A DNA stretch of 64,000 nucleotides from the NCBI GenBank assembly GCA_009192285.1, contig WBVU01000011.1:1298668-1362667 (forward strand). The letters run 5' to 3'. This stretch comes from Morchella semilibera (Eukaryota > Ascomycota > Pezizomycetes > Pezizales > Morchellaceae). A model generated the notes under the pieces. The model did not search any database, was not told the origin of the DNA, and worked only from the letters and a program-made list of their open reading frames with translations. Positions 47,912 through 59,711 of the stretch are shown here, in pieces (position 1 is the first letter of the stretch; each line of letters opens with the position of its first letter). Position numbers and translations under genes: made by a program.

Positions 47912-49242
47912 ATGACCCCTGGCAGACTAGAGAATGAAGACCACAGCCGTGATGCTGCCTTTAACAAGGCAATGCACGGAAAGTCTTCAGAGCTGAAGGG
48001 TGGTTTCTCTGCCATGCTTGGAAAGGACAAAGAGGCCCAGAATGCGGCGGTTGATGAGTACTTCAAGTTCTGGGACGGGAAGGGTGCCGGGAAAGAAACC
48101 GAGCAAGATATGAAGGAACGTGTTGATAGCTATGCCACATTGACAAGACAGTATGTTCTTCCAATTTCGAAATAATCTGTAACGAATAAATGGTAGAGGA
48201 AATTCTTACATGTAACCCTAGTTACTACAATCTTGCCACAGATCTCTACGAGAATGGCTGGGGCCAATGCTTCCACTTCTGCCGTTTTTACGAGGGTGAG
48301 AACTTCTACCAGGCCATTGCCCGTCATGAGCACTACCTTGCCCACATGATGGGTCTCCGCGAAGGGATGACCGTCCTTGATGTTGGCTGTGGTGTTGGTG
48401 GACCTGCTAGGGAAATCACCAGGTTCTCAGGAGTCAACATTGTTGGATTGAACAACAATGATTACCAGATCGACCGTGCGACCAACTATGCCAAAATGGG
48501 CGGTTTGGCCGATAAGCACAAGTTTGTCAAGGGTGACTTCATGCAGATGTCGTTCGAGCCTAACACATTCGATGCCGTGTAAGTATTTACGCTATCGTCT
48601 CATGCCTGGAATAATAAACTAATGCCATACTCACAACTAAAAGCTACGCAATTGAGGCCACTGTCCATGCTCCTTCGCTTGAAGGTGTCTATGGCCAGAT
48701 CTACAAGGTCCTCAAGCCTGGTGGTGTTTTCGGTGTCTATGAATGGTTGATGACCGAAGACTACGATGCAACAAACCCCCGCCACCGTGAAATCTGCCAC
48801 GGAATTGAAGTTGGTGATGGTATTTCCCAAATGGTCAAGATATCTGAGGCCATCCGTGCTATCAAGGCTTGTGGATTTGAGTTAGAGTTCCACGAGGATC
48901 TCGCGCAGAGGCCTGATGTGATCCCATGGTGGTACCCGATTGGTAAGAAGCTTGATCCTTTTTTCACCGTAAACGCTGTAATTGACAGTTATTATAGCTG
49001 GTGATCTGAAATATGTTCGCTCGATGGGCGACTTCCTAACTGTTCTCCGCATGACCAAGGTTGGCCGTGGTCTCATGCACAAGTTTATCGGTGGTCTCGA
49101 AACCGTCGGTATTGCTCCTTCTGGTACACAGAAGACCGCCGATGCTCTTGCAGTGGCTGCGGACTCATTGGTGGCTGGTGCTAAGGAGAATCTATTCACT
49201 CCCATGTACCTGATGATTGCTAGGAAGCCCTTGAATGCTTAA
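47912..49242 (+). CDS. erg6: Sterol 24-C-methyltransferase Erg6
   Basis: Erg6 transfers a methyl group from S-adenosylmethionine to C-24 of the sterol side chain (zymosterol or lanosterol) in ergosterol synthesis, at the ER or lipid droplets. Four exons (47912-48150, 48222-48578, 48644-48942, 48998-49242) give 379 aa, the usual length. Family signatures: [14 protein letters not shown] (sterol-binding region), SAM motif [53 protein letters not shown], and the C-terminal [13 protein letters not shown]. The first intron (48151-48221) contains a TACATGTA. The pyrimidine-rich leader suggests strong expression. No sterol regulatory element is certain. Confidence 0.97.
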
Positions 49243-50004
49243 ATGTAATTTATGGGTTCGAAACCCCGGCAGCCAAGTAATTAGTTCTTCAGATGGTATA
49301 GGGATAGGGGTTTCGGGGAAAATTATACGTTTAGCTATGTAATCTAGTAATAATTTGATTTGGAGGAGTTTCTCGTGTATCTATTAGATCTTGTACATTT
49401 TTAAACCGAAAGCCGAAGTGAATTAAATTGGCCGTGTTGGCCTTTCGTACCGGATAAGGCCGGGATTTCGATAACGATTTGCTGTAATAGGAGGATTAGC
49501 CTCCGCCAATCTGTACATGTAGTTCTAAGGACTAAAATCGAGTGCATGTACTTTATTTATTAAGCCATTATGAGCCTATAGTTCAAAACATTAGATTGCT
49601 CTCAACGCATACCTTGTTCACATACTTATGCACATGGAGGGGTAGTGAATGATTCTCAGTACATGTATATAAATTCAAGTACATGTACTAGATATACCTA
49701 CTTCAAATCTGCATTGTCAGACTACATATGTACATACATATAGCTCAAGTTTGTGGGACATTCTTTCAGCTTATATGATTCTATTATAGAATATGGCTCG
49801 CCAGAATTAGGTACTATATAAGATTGTAATCGCAATGATTAGGAAGGGTAATTCCCCTGATATTCCCGCAGCGTATCTCTTACATCAAACACTAAGCTGT
49901 GATATACGCATGACAAAAAATTCTCGCTTTTTGTATCATCTTAGCCCTAACTAGCAGTACAAGCCGATCTATGTAGTATTGCCCAACCCGTCTATCCTAA
50001 TCAT
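49243..50004. other. Convergent 3' spacer ERG6-ZUO1
   Basis: Two genes converge on this 0.76-kb stretch, so it should hold only 3' ends. It nevertheless carries three TACATGTA motifs (49514, 49660, 49680), which argues against the motif being purely a promoter element. No gene. Confidence 0.5.
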
Positions 50005-51506
50005 TCAAGCAGGTGTCAAAGTTTTCAAGTCTTCAGCGTTGAACAGTCCCTTCTTAACCATCGCCGCAGCTTGTTCATTATAAGCAGCCTTGACCGCATC
50101 TACCGATTTGTCCTTCTGTAGGCGTGCAGCAAACTCACTAAGATCCTCGGCGTCGATCTTTGAAATGATCAAGTCAACGTCAGAGAGAAGGTCATCAATG
50201 ACCTTGGGAGAGGCATCACCAGACACGAAGTAGTTTGTGTCCTTGACAGCACCCTTGAGTACTCGCCTATTCTTCTTGACAGCAGTCTTAGCAGCCTCCT
50301 TGGCCTTCTTAGAGTCGGCCTGCTTGAGCTTTGCTGCAGCCTCCTCTTCCTCCTTGCGCTTCTTTTCCTCCTCCTCTCTAATACGCTTCTCCTCCGCTGC
50401 ACGCTTTTCTTCAGCATCACGAGCATCGCGCTTAGCATTACGCTGCTTCTTCTCCTCGTCTTTGAACTTCTTAATTCTAGTATCGAGAGCAAGGACATCG
50501 TCAACAAGCTTGCGGAGACGGGCGGTGTCCTCTGTCTTTCTCTTTGCACGAGAAGCCTTGTTCTTTCGTTCAACAAATCGCTTCTGGTCACGGTTTTCGT
50601 TGTCGTCCGGAACATCCTCGTCAAGGTATTCAAATGTACGCCATGAATCAAAGTTGTACCAGAAGTTGTAAAATTCTTCGACGTCCTCCTTGGTTGATGA
50701 TTCGTCGCCGAACTTAGGAACTGGTTGCTTCTTTGAAAAGCGAGCCTCAGACTCGAAAACGGCGGACCAGAGCTTGTAGAAATTTCCTTTCGCCTTCTTT
50801 GATGGTGGTTCGCGATTGGCACCCTCATCAACGGAATCAAACTGACGACGTCTGATGGGGTCTGAAAGAACCTCCATGGCTAAGCTTGTTGTCAGTATTA
50901 ATCCGACCCTGGATAACATCGGATCATAGCATACCTTTCTGGATACACTTGAAGAAAGAATCGTCTTCAGTAGCACCGCTGGCAGCCTTTTTGTCGGGAT
51001 GGTGCTTGAGGACCTTTCTGCGGTGGGCCTTCTTGATCTGTTCGTCTGTCGCTTTGTAACGGTATTTTGTAAGACCAAGGACGGCATAGTGATCTTGGTT
51101 CTATATTCGTGGGTTGATTAGCGCAATACTACCCTTAATGAGGTCTGTACATACCTTCCAGTCTTTGGGATCTCTCTGGAGAAGCATTGCGTCTTCAGGT
51201 TCGTCTACCTCGTCGGCGTCGTCGTCTTCGATATTCTTTACATTTTGTGAGGCTTGGATGCGATCATCTTCAGAGAAGGTGCGCGAGTGACGCTTCTATT
51301 ATTTTTGGTTCATTTTAGTTTATGGTAATTACGAGGAAAATAGGTTTAGGGCTTACTCTTCGGGCATGAGCGAGAAAGTGAGGCCCGACAGGCTCAAGTT
51401 TTCGGTTGACTGAAGAAGAGAGCGGGGCATGTACAACAAAATTTGATTCGGTTGACCATCCCTCAGGAAGGGGGGGGAGAGGCTTGATTGACTTGACTGA
51501 GGCCAT
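50005..51506 (-). CDS. zuo1: Zuotin, ribosome-associated J-protein
   Basis: Zuotin (DNAJC2/MPP11) sits at the ribosome exit tunnel with Ssz1 and stimulates the Hsp70 Ssb on nascent chains. Four exons (51506-51357, 51295-51155, 51100-50935, 50879-50005) give 443 aa. The start [20 protein letters not shown] is typical. Then come an acidic linker, [16 protein letters not shown], the J-domain with KHHPDKKA (HPD motif), [17 protein letters not shown], the zuotin homology region [20 protein letters not shown] and [16 protein letters not shown], a long Lys/Glu/Arg coiled coil that binds the ribosome (about residues 275-340), and a C-terminal four-helix bundle ending TLTPA. Confidence 0.96.
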
Positions 51507-52032
51507 CTTTATTATCGATGGTTGCTTTGGACTGAAATATATGGTAGGGTATACAAAATGTTGAAGAACTTCTCGGACGAGGGGTTGCGGGTTGTACGTG
51601 GGCGGAAAATAAAAACCTTTATTAGTGTGGTGGCCCACTAGTGGGTGCGAGTGTTATCACGTGTGGCTGTGTGTTGTGTTTAGCGAGCTAAGGCTAAAGA
51701 TTGTTAAAATTTATACATTTTCGGTGGACCGGCTTCGGCGTATCAGTATTTATCTCTTGCCTTTTACCAGAGATAACCATGCGTACGAGCACTAGCGGTC
51801 CCTAAATAATCTTTGGAAACCCTCAGCGAAAGCGATGCTCGTTCGAACCCTGCTCCTTTCACTATTTTATTTTTGCTACAATGTCTTGGCGTTCTCAAGT
51901 TCGGTATCTGCACCCTGCAGGGCGGGGAGTCCCGTGTGCTACCCATCCAGGTGACTATGTACCTGAAGGCAGCTCTACTCTACAGATAAAGGGACAAACC
52001 TCCCACCCGAAACCATCCTCACAACAAGCACC
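51507..52032. other. Divergent promoter region ZUO1 / metallophosphatase
   Basis: This 0.5-kb spacer separates two divergent start codons. It has a CACGTG near 51659 and CCCAC/GTGGG text near 51633-51646. A GTTCGAACC motif near 51841 looked tRNA-like but has no matching stem (see rejected items). Confidence 0.5.
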
Positions 52033-53969
52033 ATGAAGAAAGTTCATTTGTTACTCCCCGTGTTGGTACAGTTTGCGACAGCTATACAACCTTCTGCGCG
52101 CGACCCACTGCCTAACCAGCAATTCCGCGATCTGAAATGGGGGCAACTTAACTTCTTGCACACTACCGATAAGTCAGCTTCTTCGTCTCCTTAAGATAGC
52201 TATCTCTTAAAAACTAACGCAAATAACAGCCACGGTTGGCATGCAGGGCATCTTCAGGAACCGCAGTACTCGGCTGATTTCGGGGACTACATCTCGTTTG
52301 TTAAGCATATGCGGCGGCTCGCTGACGATAAGGGGGCAGATCTTGTAGTGGTCGACACTGGCGACCGTGCTGAGGGTAAGGAAGCGACCGTTCAACCTCT
52401 CTGACAGGGATTAGAGCTATAACTTATTGCCCGCGTTTCTTGATTATAGGCAACGGTTTATGGGATGCGTCGGATCCAAAGGGGAACTACACAAGGAACT
52501 TCTACCATAAGCTCGACATAGATGTCCTCACGAATGGTAATCACGAGCTGTACAATAAAACTACAGCCCAGAATGAGTACGATGAGATGATCCCATATTA
52601 TAACGGGAAATACGTCGCGTCAAACGTTGATATCGACGTAGAAGGAAGGTGGGAGCCTTTTGCAAACCGGTCCCACAAGCTAGTCACGAAAAACTTGGGG
52701 TTGAAAATTACGTCTTTTGGTTTTCTTTTTAACTTTACTGGAAACTACAACAACACTCGCGTTAAGGCTCCCAGTGAAGTTATCAAAGAAGATTGGTTCC
52801 ATGAGGCCATTTCTGACAAGGATGTTGACCTGTTCATGGTTATCGGGCACATCGATGTTGAGGACCGCGAACTCAGCAGAGTCCTGGCGGCTATTCGGGA
52901 GATAAATCCGGATACCCCAGTTCAGATATTTGGGGGCCACAGCCATCTCAGGAAGTTTGTTCAGTACGATCCCAAGTCAACCGCGCTTGAGTCTGGACGT
53001 TATTTCGAGACTATTGGGTTTCTGAGTATTGATGGCCTTGTGACGAAGGCAAAGAAAGCTGCGTCAAAACTGAACTTCTTTAGAAGATACATCGATGCAA
53101 ACAGAGCTGGATATCAACACCATACCGGGACAAATGAAGACACCTTTGATACCCCCGAAGGCCTACAGATGTCAGCAGAGCTCACCCAGTACCGTGCAGA
53201 ATTGGGCCTTGACCGTCTCATTGGCTGTGCTCCTCAAGATTGGTCCCTCAACAAGGACATGTATGGTAGTCCTAATAACTGGTATACCTTCCTCGAGGAA
53301 ACTGTTCTTCCAAAGGTTGTCATCAACGAAGACCGCCGAGATATCCCACGTATAATCTTTATAAATACTGGTTCTCAGCGATTTGATGTCTTCAAGGGCC
53401 CATTTACATATGATACTAGCTTCCTTGTTTCTCCATTCACCAGCAAGTTCCAGTTTACCCCGAATGTGCCATGGGAATATGCCTCACAGCTCCGTGAATA
53501 TTTTGAAAGCGACTCGGACCCGTACTTCCACGCCCTCGGTGTCCCCGAACGTGAAGGCCCGCGACCACAAACCTACAAATCAAATTCTTTCCGGGTGAAC
53601 CAGAGGCAGCGGAATTTCCTCTCCAACAATGATCATCCACCAACCATAGTCCCAGGGTATACCACCAGAGACGATTTTGGCGATGATGGCGACGACACAG
53701 TCCACTCCCAGGTCATTTGGCACTTCTCCCCTAAGGTCATTCAGGGGAATGCTTCTTTCCCCGATGACTGGGAGACTAGCCCTCCCGAGACCGTGGATGT
53801 AGTGTTTATGGATTTCATTGGGTGGAATGTTGCAGCAGGATTGAACGAGCTTTCAGGGAAAGATTCGTACAAAGCTGTTGATTTCCAACCCTACATGGGC
53901 GAGGAAGATACCATGACAAAGTTGTTGTTGGATTATATAGAGAAGGAATGGCGACATGATTGTGTTTAA
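52033..53969 (+). CDS. Secreted 5'-nucleotidase-like metallophosphatase
   Basis: This is a calcineurin-like metallophosphatase of the 5'-nucleotidase/UshA type, closest to the fungal group containing yeast YHR202W, whose substrate is not established. Three exons (52033-52172, 52230-52375, 52450-53969) give 601 aa. Residues 1 to about 17 (MKKVHLLLPVLVQFATA) form a signal peptide, so it is secreted or vacuolar. Metal-ligand motifs: FLHTTDNHGWH (DxH, built across intron 1), VVVDTGDRAEGNG, TNGNHELY, VIGHIDVED and FGGHSHLRKF. Several N-glycosylation sequons occur (NYTRN, NRSHK, NFTGN). The C-terminal half has the family's VDFQPYMGEEDT region. It ends with RHDCV and has no GPI-type hydrophobic tail. 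Confidence 0.88.
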
Positions 53970-54687
53970 GCTTTTAGGTTTAGGGTTATGTTCTTGGGCG
54001 ATCTGTAATGTTTTATGCGTGCTGCTTTATATTCGGATGTACCAGCAATACTTTGTATACATGCAAACTCTGATATGTCGAATTGTATATCTTTATACGT
54101 GTATATCCCGCGCGGGTTAGCAACATATAGCGATTCCTGTTTTTCCGGGCAAAAAAGATCATCCAAGAGTTAATGGTCTTTCTAGTTCACAGGCCAGCCT
54201 TAATAGTATTGTTTTTGGAGTGTCGAAAGTTCAAGATCGGAGGGGCCCAGTACGTGTAGTTAGAGGCCACGCCAAAGGGCAACGCCATACAGTGGCCCTG
54301 AAAATGTTTGAGTGAAAGAGGGAAGAATGGGGGGCAGCCTGGATTATAGCCGAGCTAAGAATACCTTCTAAGCGCACGTATTCTCGATTAAACAAATGAT
54401 ATCCCCCCTAAGGGTCTGCTGCCTACGAAAAATCACCGTGGTAGCTCTTATTTTAAGGCATATATATGTAGGGAATAGTATACTGGGCCTCGATATACGA
54501 TTAATGAATCAACAACAGAGAGCTGCATGTACCTACATGTAGTTTGGCACATTGGAGTCGAATCATAATCCATGACGCACCCAAACTCCAGGTTAATGGC
54601 AATGACCAAGTTGTCAGTTTTTTTTCTTCCCTAAATCTACTTTGGCGCCCTAAGGTATTAGCAAGACGTCTATATACACAGTAAACC
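53970..54687. other. Convergent 3' spacer
   Basis: This 0.7-kb spacer between two convergent genes holds no gene. One TACATGTA at 54534 (reading TACATGTAGTTTGG). ORFs here are short and lack a family. Confidence 0.5.
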
Positions 54688-55926
54688 TTAGATATTCGCC
54701 GCCCCCGCCCAGATGTCTGACGCCGCCGTCTTGGAATTCTTAAATCGGGCATTCATAGAGGCCAAGATAGTGTACATGGACCTACACAATCGATTACACC
54801 AAAGTCAGCACAGCACAACCTAAATTATAGCCACCTAGAGGGAGAAAGGGAAAGAAAAAAAAGAGTGGGAGGGGGGGGGGGGGGAGTGAATCCATCTCCG
54901 TACTTGATACACGGCACCTCCACGCCCACGCTCTCCGCAATCCTCCACACATTCCCACAGTACGCCTCGACCTCCATCTGTATACCCTTCCTCGCATCCT
55001 GCAGCATACTCGGCACGATCGGCGGCGCCTTCAGCGTCCACCCCATCCTATCCTTCACCAGCGTATCCTCATCGATCTTTACCCCCACCGCATTCGCCGT
55101 TTTGGCCACCTCCCGGATGATTTTCTCCACTAGCTCCACCGCCTGCGGCGAGCTCGCGAGGAAGGACTGCGTATCGAGGTTGGTCACAGCACACACGACA
55201 TTCCACGACCCGTTCCACCCAAGCTTGCCCCAGCGGTCGACGTGTATCGTGTCGGTGGCGCTGCAAAGAAAGCCGGAGGCGTCAAAAAGGCCTGCGAGGT
55301 GCTGGATCCTTGCGCGGTCGGCCCCGATGTCGACCCGGTCGTAGAGGCCAACGGCCATTTTGGGGGTGACGCCGGCCTGGACAATGTGGCCGGGTGCGGG
55401 CTGGCTGGCGGTGATGTAGGCGACACCCGAGGCGATCGGGTTCTGCGGGAAGGCATCGCGGTAGGGTTTCTCGACGCCGACGCCGTTCTGGATCAGGACT
55501 ATGGGGACGTTGGGGGCAATGGGGAAGCTGGAGAGCGGAAGGGTGGCTTCCGGGGGGAGGACCTTGGTGGTCACAATCACGTAGTCGTAGGCTTCGCCGG
55601 CAATCTCGGAGGGGCTGGAGACGACACGATGGGGGCGGCAGACGTGGGTGCCCCAACTACTAGTGGACAGCTTGAAACCGGACTGGGAGACGGTGGGGTA
55701 ATTTCCACGGCAGGCTATGGTGATTTGGACATTGGCGAATTTTGAGGCGGAGAGGAGATGTGCGAAGATGCCTCCAAGTGCTAGTTATATTGATATATAT
55801 TGTTAGTGAGCCCGAGCCTTTCTTTTTGAGTTTCTCTTTTGGTCATTGGGGTAGGGGTTTGTGCTTACTGCCGCCCCCAAAGATGAAGATTTTGAGTGGT
55901 TTCTGGTTTGTTGTGGATTCCATCAT
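54688..55926 (-). CDS. Ketopantoate reductase family protein (PanE/ApbA)
   Basis: This NAD(P)-dependent 2-dehydropantoate 2-reductase family member would reduce ketopantoate to pantoate in CoA synthesis, though fungi have several paralogues with unknown substrates. Three exons (55926-55869, 55780-54904, 54781-54688) give 342 aa. The N-terminus KIFIFGGGTLGGIFAHLL is the Rossmann glycine loop split by intron 1. Then come VSSPSEIAGEAYDYVIVTTK, VLIQNGVGVEKPY, DRWGKLGWNGSWNVVCAVTN (Lys of the active site) and EVEAYCGNVWRIAESVGVEVP. Reading straight on would give a Pro-run end; removing a 122-nt intron (54782-54903, with a G14 tract) yields the better family end IKSMYTILASMNARFK. It is divergent from TYR1. 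Confidence 0.85.
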
Positions 55927-56747
55927 TTCCGGTGGGCGAGGATTAGTGACCAGAGTTGTAGATGTAAATATATAGTAGATTAGCGCAACCGGGGCCCAAT
56001 ATCTAACAATGTCAGAGATCACACATAGCCGCGGGTAAACAGGGACTTGAATTTAGTTTTTGATTGGAATGGAATATATATCTGCATATATATGCATCTT
56101 TACCCCGCCATATGGAGGAGTCTGTGCCCATGAAATTGGGGACCGGCCAATAAATAGTAGATGGTAAATACTCAATCATTGGCTCATAAGTACAATACAT
56201 ACGCGGGGCATGGACCAGCACTCGCTGCGTGACTGGGGTACACACGGTGCTAAATAAAATGGGATTGTAATTATTGTAATTGCATGAATGCAGGGTGGGG
56301 CTTTTTAACCCTGTAGGTAGGTACTTTATGTCTAAGATTTCCCAGTATTATTCTTCTTCTATCATGGGTGGAGGGCGGAGGACAGGCGCGGGGAACCGCG
56401 AAGAGATCCCGCCAAGTGTCTCACCTCACTCACCCCGCCATTCGTCCCATTCCGAGCAAAGTCCATAATTCTCTGATCCCATCCCATCCCTCGCATCCCT
56501 CATCCCATCCCATCCCATCCCATCCCATCCAATCTATCCAATCTGATCCAATCTGATCCCAGTAGCAACAATATAACTAAACACACCCGGACCTCTGTGG
56601 TTTAACCTGAGGTTGGGTCATCCGAATATACCGAAGCAGCTGCTGGTCGTGTGGTGGGTCATACCAGTACAGTACAGTAGTTAATATATCCTTCCCCCCC
56701 CCCTCCCCCTCTTGCCAAACAACATTTCTCCGGAGATATCGATTGCA
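55927..56747. other. Divergent spacer KPR-TYR1
   Basis: This 0.8-kb divergent promoter region contains a CATCC-rich minisatellite (about 56474-56530) followed by AATC[TC]ATCCAATCTGATCC variants, and a C9-type run (56694-56702) just before the TYR1 start. No gene. Confidence 0.55.
56474..56530. repeat. (CATCC)n minisatellite
   Basis: About ten CATCC units, some interrupted (CATCCCTCG, CATCCCTCAT), lie 220-270 bp before the TYR1 start codon in the divergent promoter. They decay into AATCTATCCAATCTGATCC units further along. Confidence 0.85.
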
Positions 56748-58882
56748 ATGGCAGCTACCACTACTACTACCACCGCTACTACTTCTACTACACACGATGT
56801 CGAGGCCCGAGGTGAAACCAACAAGTCAGTCGGCATCATCGGTATGGGCGACATGGGCAAGATGTATGCGCGCTGTATCGCCGGCGCCGGTTGGAGGTAT
56901 CTACGTTCTGTCCATTCTGCTTCTACCCTACCAGTAGGCGAATATAAATACTGAATAATAGCTTTTTTTCCCCCTCCCACTAGAGTCAACGCTTGTGACC
57001 GCGAAGAGAAATATGAAGCACTGAAGGAGGAGTTTTCAGGTATACCCCCACCCCCACCCCCCATTGCAGGAGCTCAGCAGTGTTTATTGATGATGGCCCC
57101 TTTCGTTGACGCTCCAGAGAGATTGAAAATATCCACATCTACGTGAACGGGCACTTTGTCGCGCGCCAGAGCGACTACATCATCTACTGCGTCGAGGCGG
57201 AGCTCATTGACGCCGTCGTCGCCACATATGGGCCTTGTAAGTCCAAGTTCCTCCCATTTCAGCCCACCTGGACTCGTTGCACCAGGGAGCGGGGTGGAGG
57301 CTGACGGGTAGACAGCGACAAAGCTCGGCGCTATTGTCGGCGGGCAGACGTCATGCAAGGCACCGGAGATCAAGGCGTTTGAAAAGCATCTGCCGGAGGA
57401 TGTCGAAATCGTGTCTTGTCACTCGTTACACGGGCCGAGTGTGAACCCGGCCGGACAGCCGCTGGTTAGTATTTCCCCCTGGGGTGCTGAGGATGGGGAG
57501 GAGGCTGACGCGGGGAGCTAGGTGTTGATTCGGCACCGAGCATCGGATGAGAGCTTTGCGCTGGTGGAACGGATACTGTCGTGCTTTAGGTCAAAGTTTG
57601 TCTATCTGACGGCCGAGGAGCATGATCGTATCACAGCTGATACGCAGGCGGTTACACATGCGGCGTTCTTGAGGTGCGCAATTTTCTATACCAGATACCT
57701 GCCTCTATAATGATATCAAGTATCGCATCATACTGAGGATTGTGGCGGTAGCATGGGCACGGCGTGGCACGCAAATAGCCAGTTCCCCTGGGAAGTCACG
57801 AAATGGCGGAGCGGCATCGAGAATATCAAAATCAACATTACATTGCGCATCTACAGCAATAAATGGCACGTCTACGCAGGTTTGCCCCCCCCCCCATATC
57901 CCCACTCCCTCACTACACAGCACCTAACCTCCCCATCAGGTCTTGCAATCCTCAACCCAGCCGCCCAGAAACAGATCCGTCAATACGCCACCTCCGTCAC
58001 CGAGCTCTTCAAGCTGATCCTCGAGGGCAAGCGTCAAGAGTTCGAGACGCGCATCCGCACCGCTGGCGAGTTCGTATTTGGCAAGCAGCGCGACTCGCTG
58101 CTGCTGCGCGACGACATCCTCGACCAGTTCTCACTCAGCGGTGTGCCGAAGGCTGAGCGCAAGCCAAACAGCCACCTCTCGCTGCTGGGGATGGTCGACT
58201 GCTGGTGGAAGTGCAATATTGTGCCATATGATCACATGATATGCTCCACGCCTGTAAGCTGCCCTACTTCCTGTTGCCTAGTTACTGTTGCCCTAGTGCG
58301 CTAGTGTTTCTTACTGTATTTCAGCCGCGATAACCGGCCATGTATATAGTTTGTTTTTATTTGTTTGTGATTGATGCGGTGATTATATCACCAGGAAATG
58401 GGGTTGGCTGGCTGACTGGTGTCTATCTTATGTGGGACTGTAGCTGTTCCGGCTGTGGCTGGGTGCTACAGAGTATCTTTTCCGACAGCCAGATCTGCTA
58501 GACGACTGTATACGCTTTGCGCTCGACGACGATTCCTTCCGGTCCGACGATCTAGAGTTTACGTTTGCTGCTCGGGTATGTCTTCTTCCTCTCCCCCGGG
58601 TGCCGCACCACACGGTAACATCACCCCGATATCACTTCATTATCTACTACCCCCCCTTACCGCTCACTAAATTGTTACCCCAACTCACAGGGCTGGAGCG
58701 ACGCCGTCTCCTTCGGTGACTTCAATTCGTACCGCTTGCGCTTCGAGAAGCCCCAGGCCTACTTTGCGCCGCGCTTCCCCGAGGCCACAAAACTGGGCAA
58801 CGAGATGATCAAAACCATACTGCAGAAAATCAAGTCTGCTGAGGAGGCTGCAGCCGCCACAAAGGTTCCTTCTCCTTCGTAG
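56748..58882 (+). CDS. tyr1: Prephenate dehydrogenase (NADP+) Tyr1
   Basis: Tyr1 oxidatively decarboxylates prephenate to 4-hydroxyphenylpyruvate in tyrosine synthesis. Nine exons (56748-56896, 56984-57039, 57120-57236, 57316-57464, 57522-57673, 57752-57879, 57940-58253, 58444-58575, 58691-58882) give 462 aa. After a Thr-rich leader (MAATTTTTTATTSTT) comes the NADP fold VGIIGMGDMGKMYARCI, then SDYIIYCVEAELID, GAIVGGQTSCKAPE, VSCHSLHGPSVNPAGQPL (catalytic His region), TADTQAVTHAAFLSMGTAW, the long helical C-terminal domain, NSHLSLLGMVDCWW and CSTPLFRLWLGATEYLF. Intron 2 must use an acceptor ending CAGAG to keep SEIENIHIYVNG. The gene has unusually many introns for its size compared with neighbours. 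Confidence 0.95.
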
Positions 58883-59711
58883 AGAGAGAGAGGGGGGGGG
58901 GGTGTGGTAATGATCGTTTTACATGTTTTTTGTGCGGGCGGAAAATACCTTTCTTCTTTCCTTTTTTTGCGCGAATGGATGAAATGGAATGAAGTGTGGT
59001 CATTGAGCTGCACGGGGGTTGGTTGGTTGGTTGGTTGGTAATATTATGGTAATAGCCGTGACATGACATGAAGGAAACGCCTTTCGTGAGGAATGGATGG
59101 ACATGCATGTCTCAAGTGAACATGACAGCGCAGCATAAAAACAAAAACAAGAACAAAGAGGCCACGAAAAAAAAATACAAATGAATGAACCGGGCAAAAA
59201 AAAATAAAAAAATAAAAAAAACTCCTAACCCCCAAATCCATCATCATACCAGACAGTAGATCCAAACCCGATTATACCCTAAAAAAGTAGGAAAAAAATA
59301 ATAAAAATTTAGTTCCACCCCCGCTTATTTTGCGGGTTGTGGTTGTGGTTGTGGTTTTGGTTTTGGTGGTTATTGTTAGGGTTAGAGCTGACGGCGTACG
59401 CTGGGGAATATTCGTTTTTGCTATTCTACAAATGCTCCACGGACCCATCAAGTCGCCCACCCCAGTGTAAGCCAATGTAACCCTCTCTATATAGTTGGGG
59501 AAGGAAAAAAAATGCAAGAAATAGATATGAATAATCAATGAGTGAATAAATCATCACAAGGGTTCCCCTCCTCCTTGTGTTTAAAAAACGGCATTACAAA
59601 AAAAAAAAAAAAGGAAAAGGAAAAGGAAAAAAAAAGGGAAAGAAAGAAGGGAGAGGGAAAGGCGCAAAACAAGAGAACCACATCCCCGAGCCGGGTTACC
59701 GCATTCATTGT
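58883..59711. other. Convergent 3' spacer TYR1-b561
   Basis: This 0.8-kb spacer holds (GA)n-G10 (58882-58902), (GTTG)n near 59020-59037, A-runs (59165-59220, 59598-59640) and a GGTTGTGGTTGTGG tract (59335-59370). It is low complexity with no gene. Confidence 0.55.

Noticed and set aside
51770-51870. tRNA-like sequence (GTTCGAACCC near 51841)
   Set aside because: The bases on each side of GTTCGAA cannot form a T-stem, no acceptor stem or anticodon arm can be drawn on either strand, and no A-box is properly spaced.
55242-55745. Long plus-strand ORF opposite the ketopantoate reductase
   Set aside because: It lies wholly antisense to a well-supported reductase exon and is Gly/Asp-rich low complexity.
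56474-56530. (CATCC)n as a telomere-type or functional array
   Set aside because: It does not match the fungal TTAGGG repeat, is short and imperfect, and decays into related units; it is an ordinary minisatellite.
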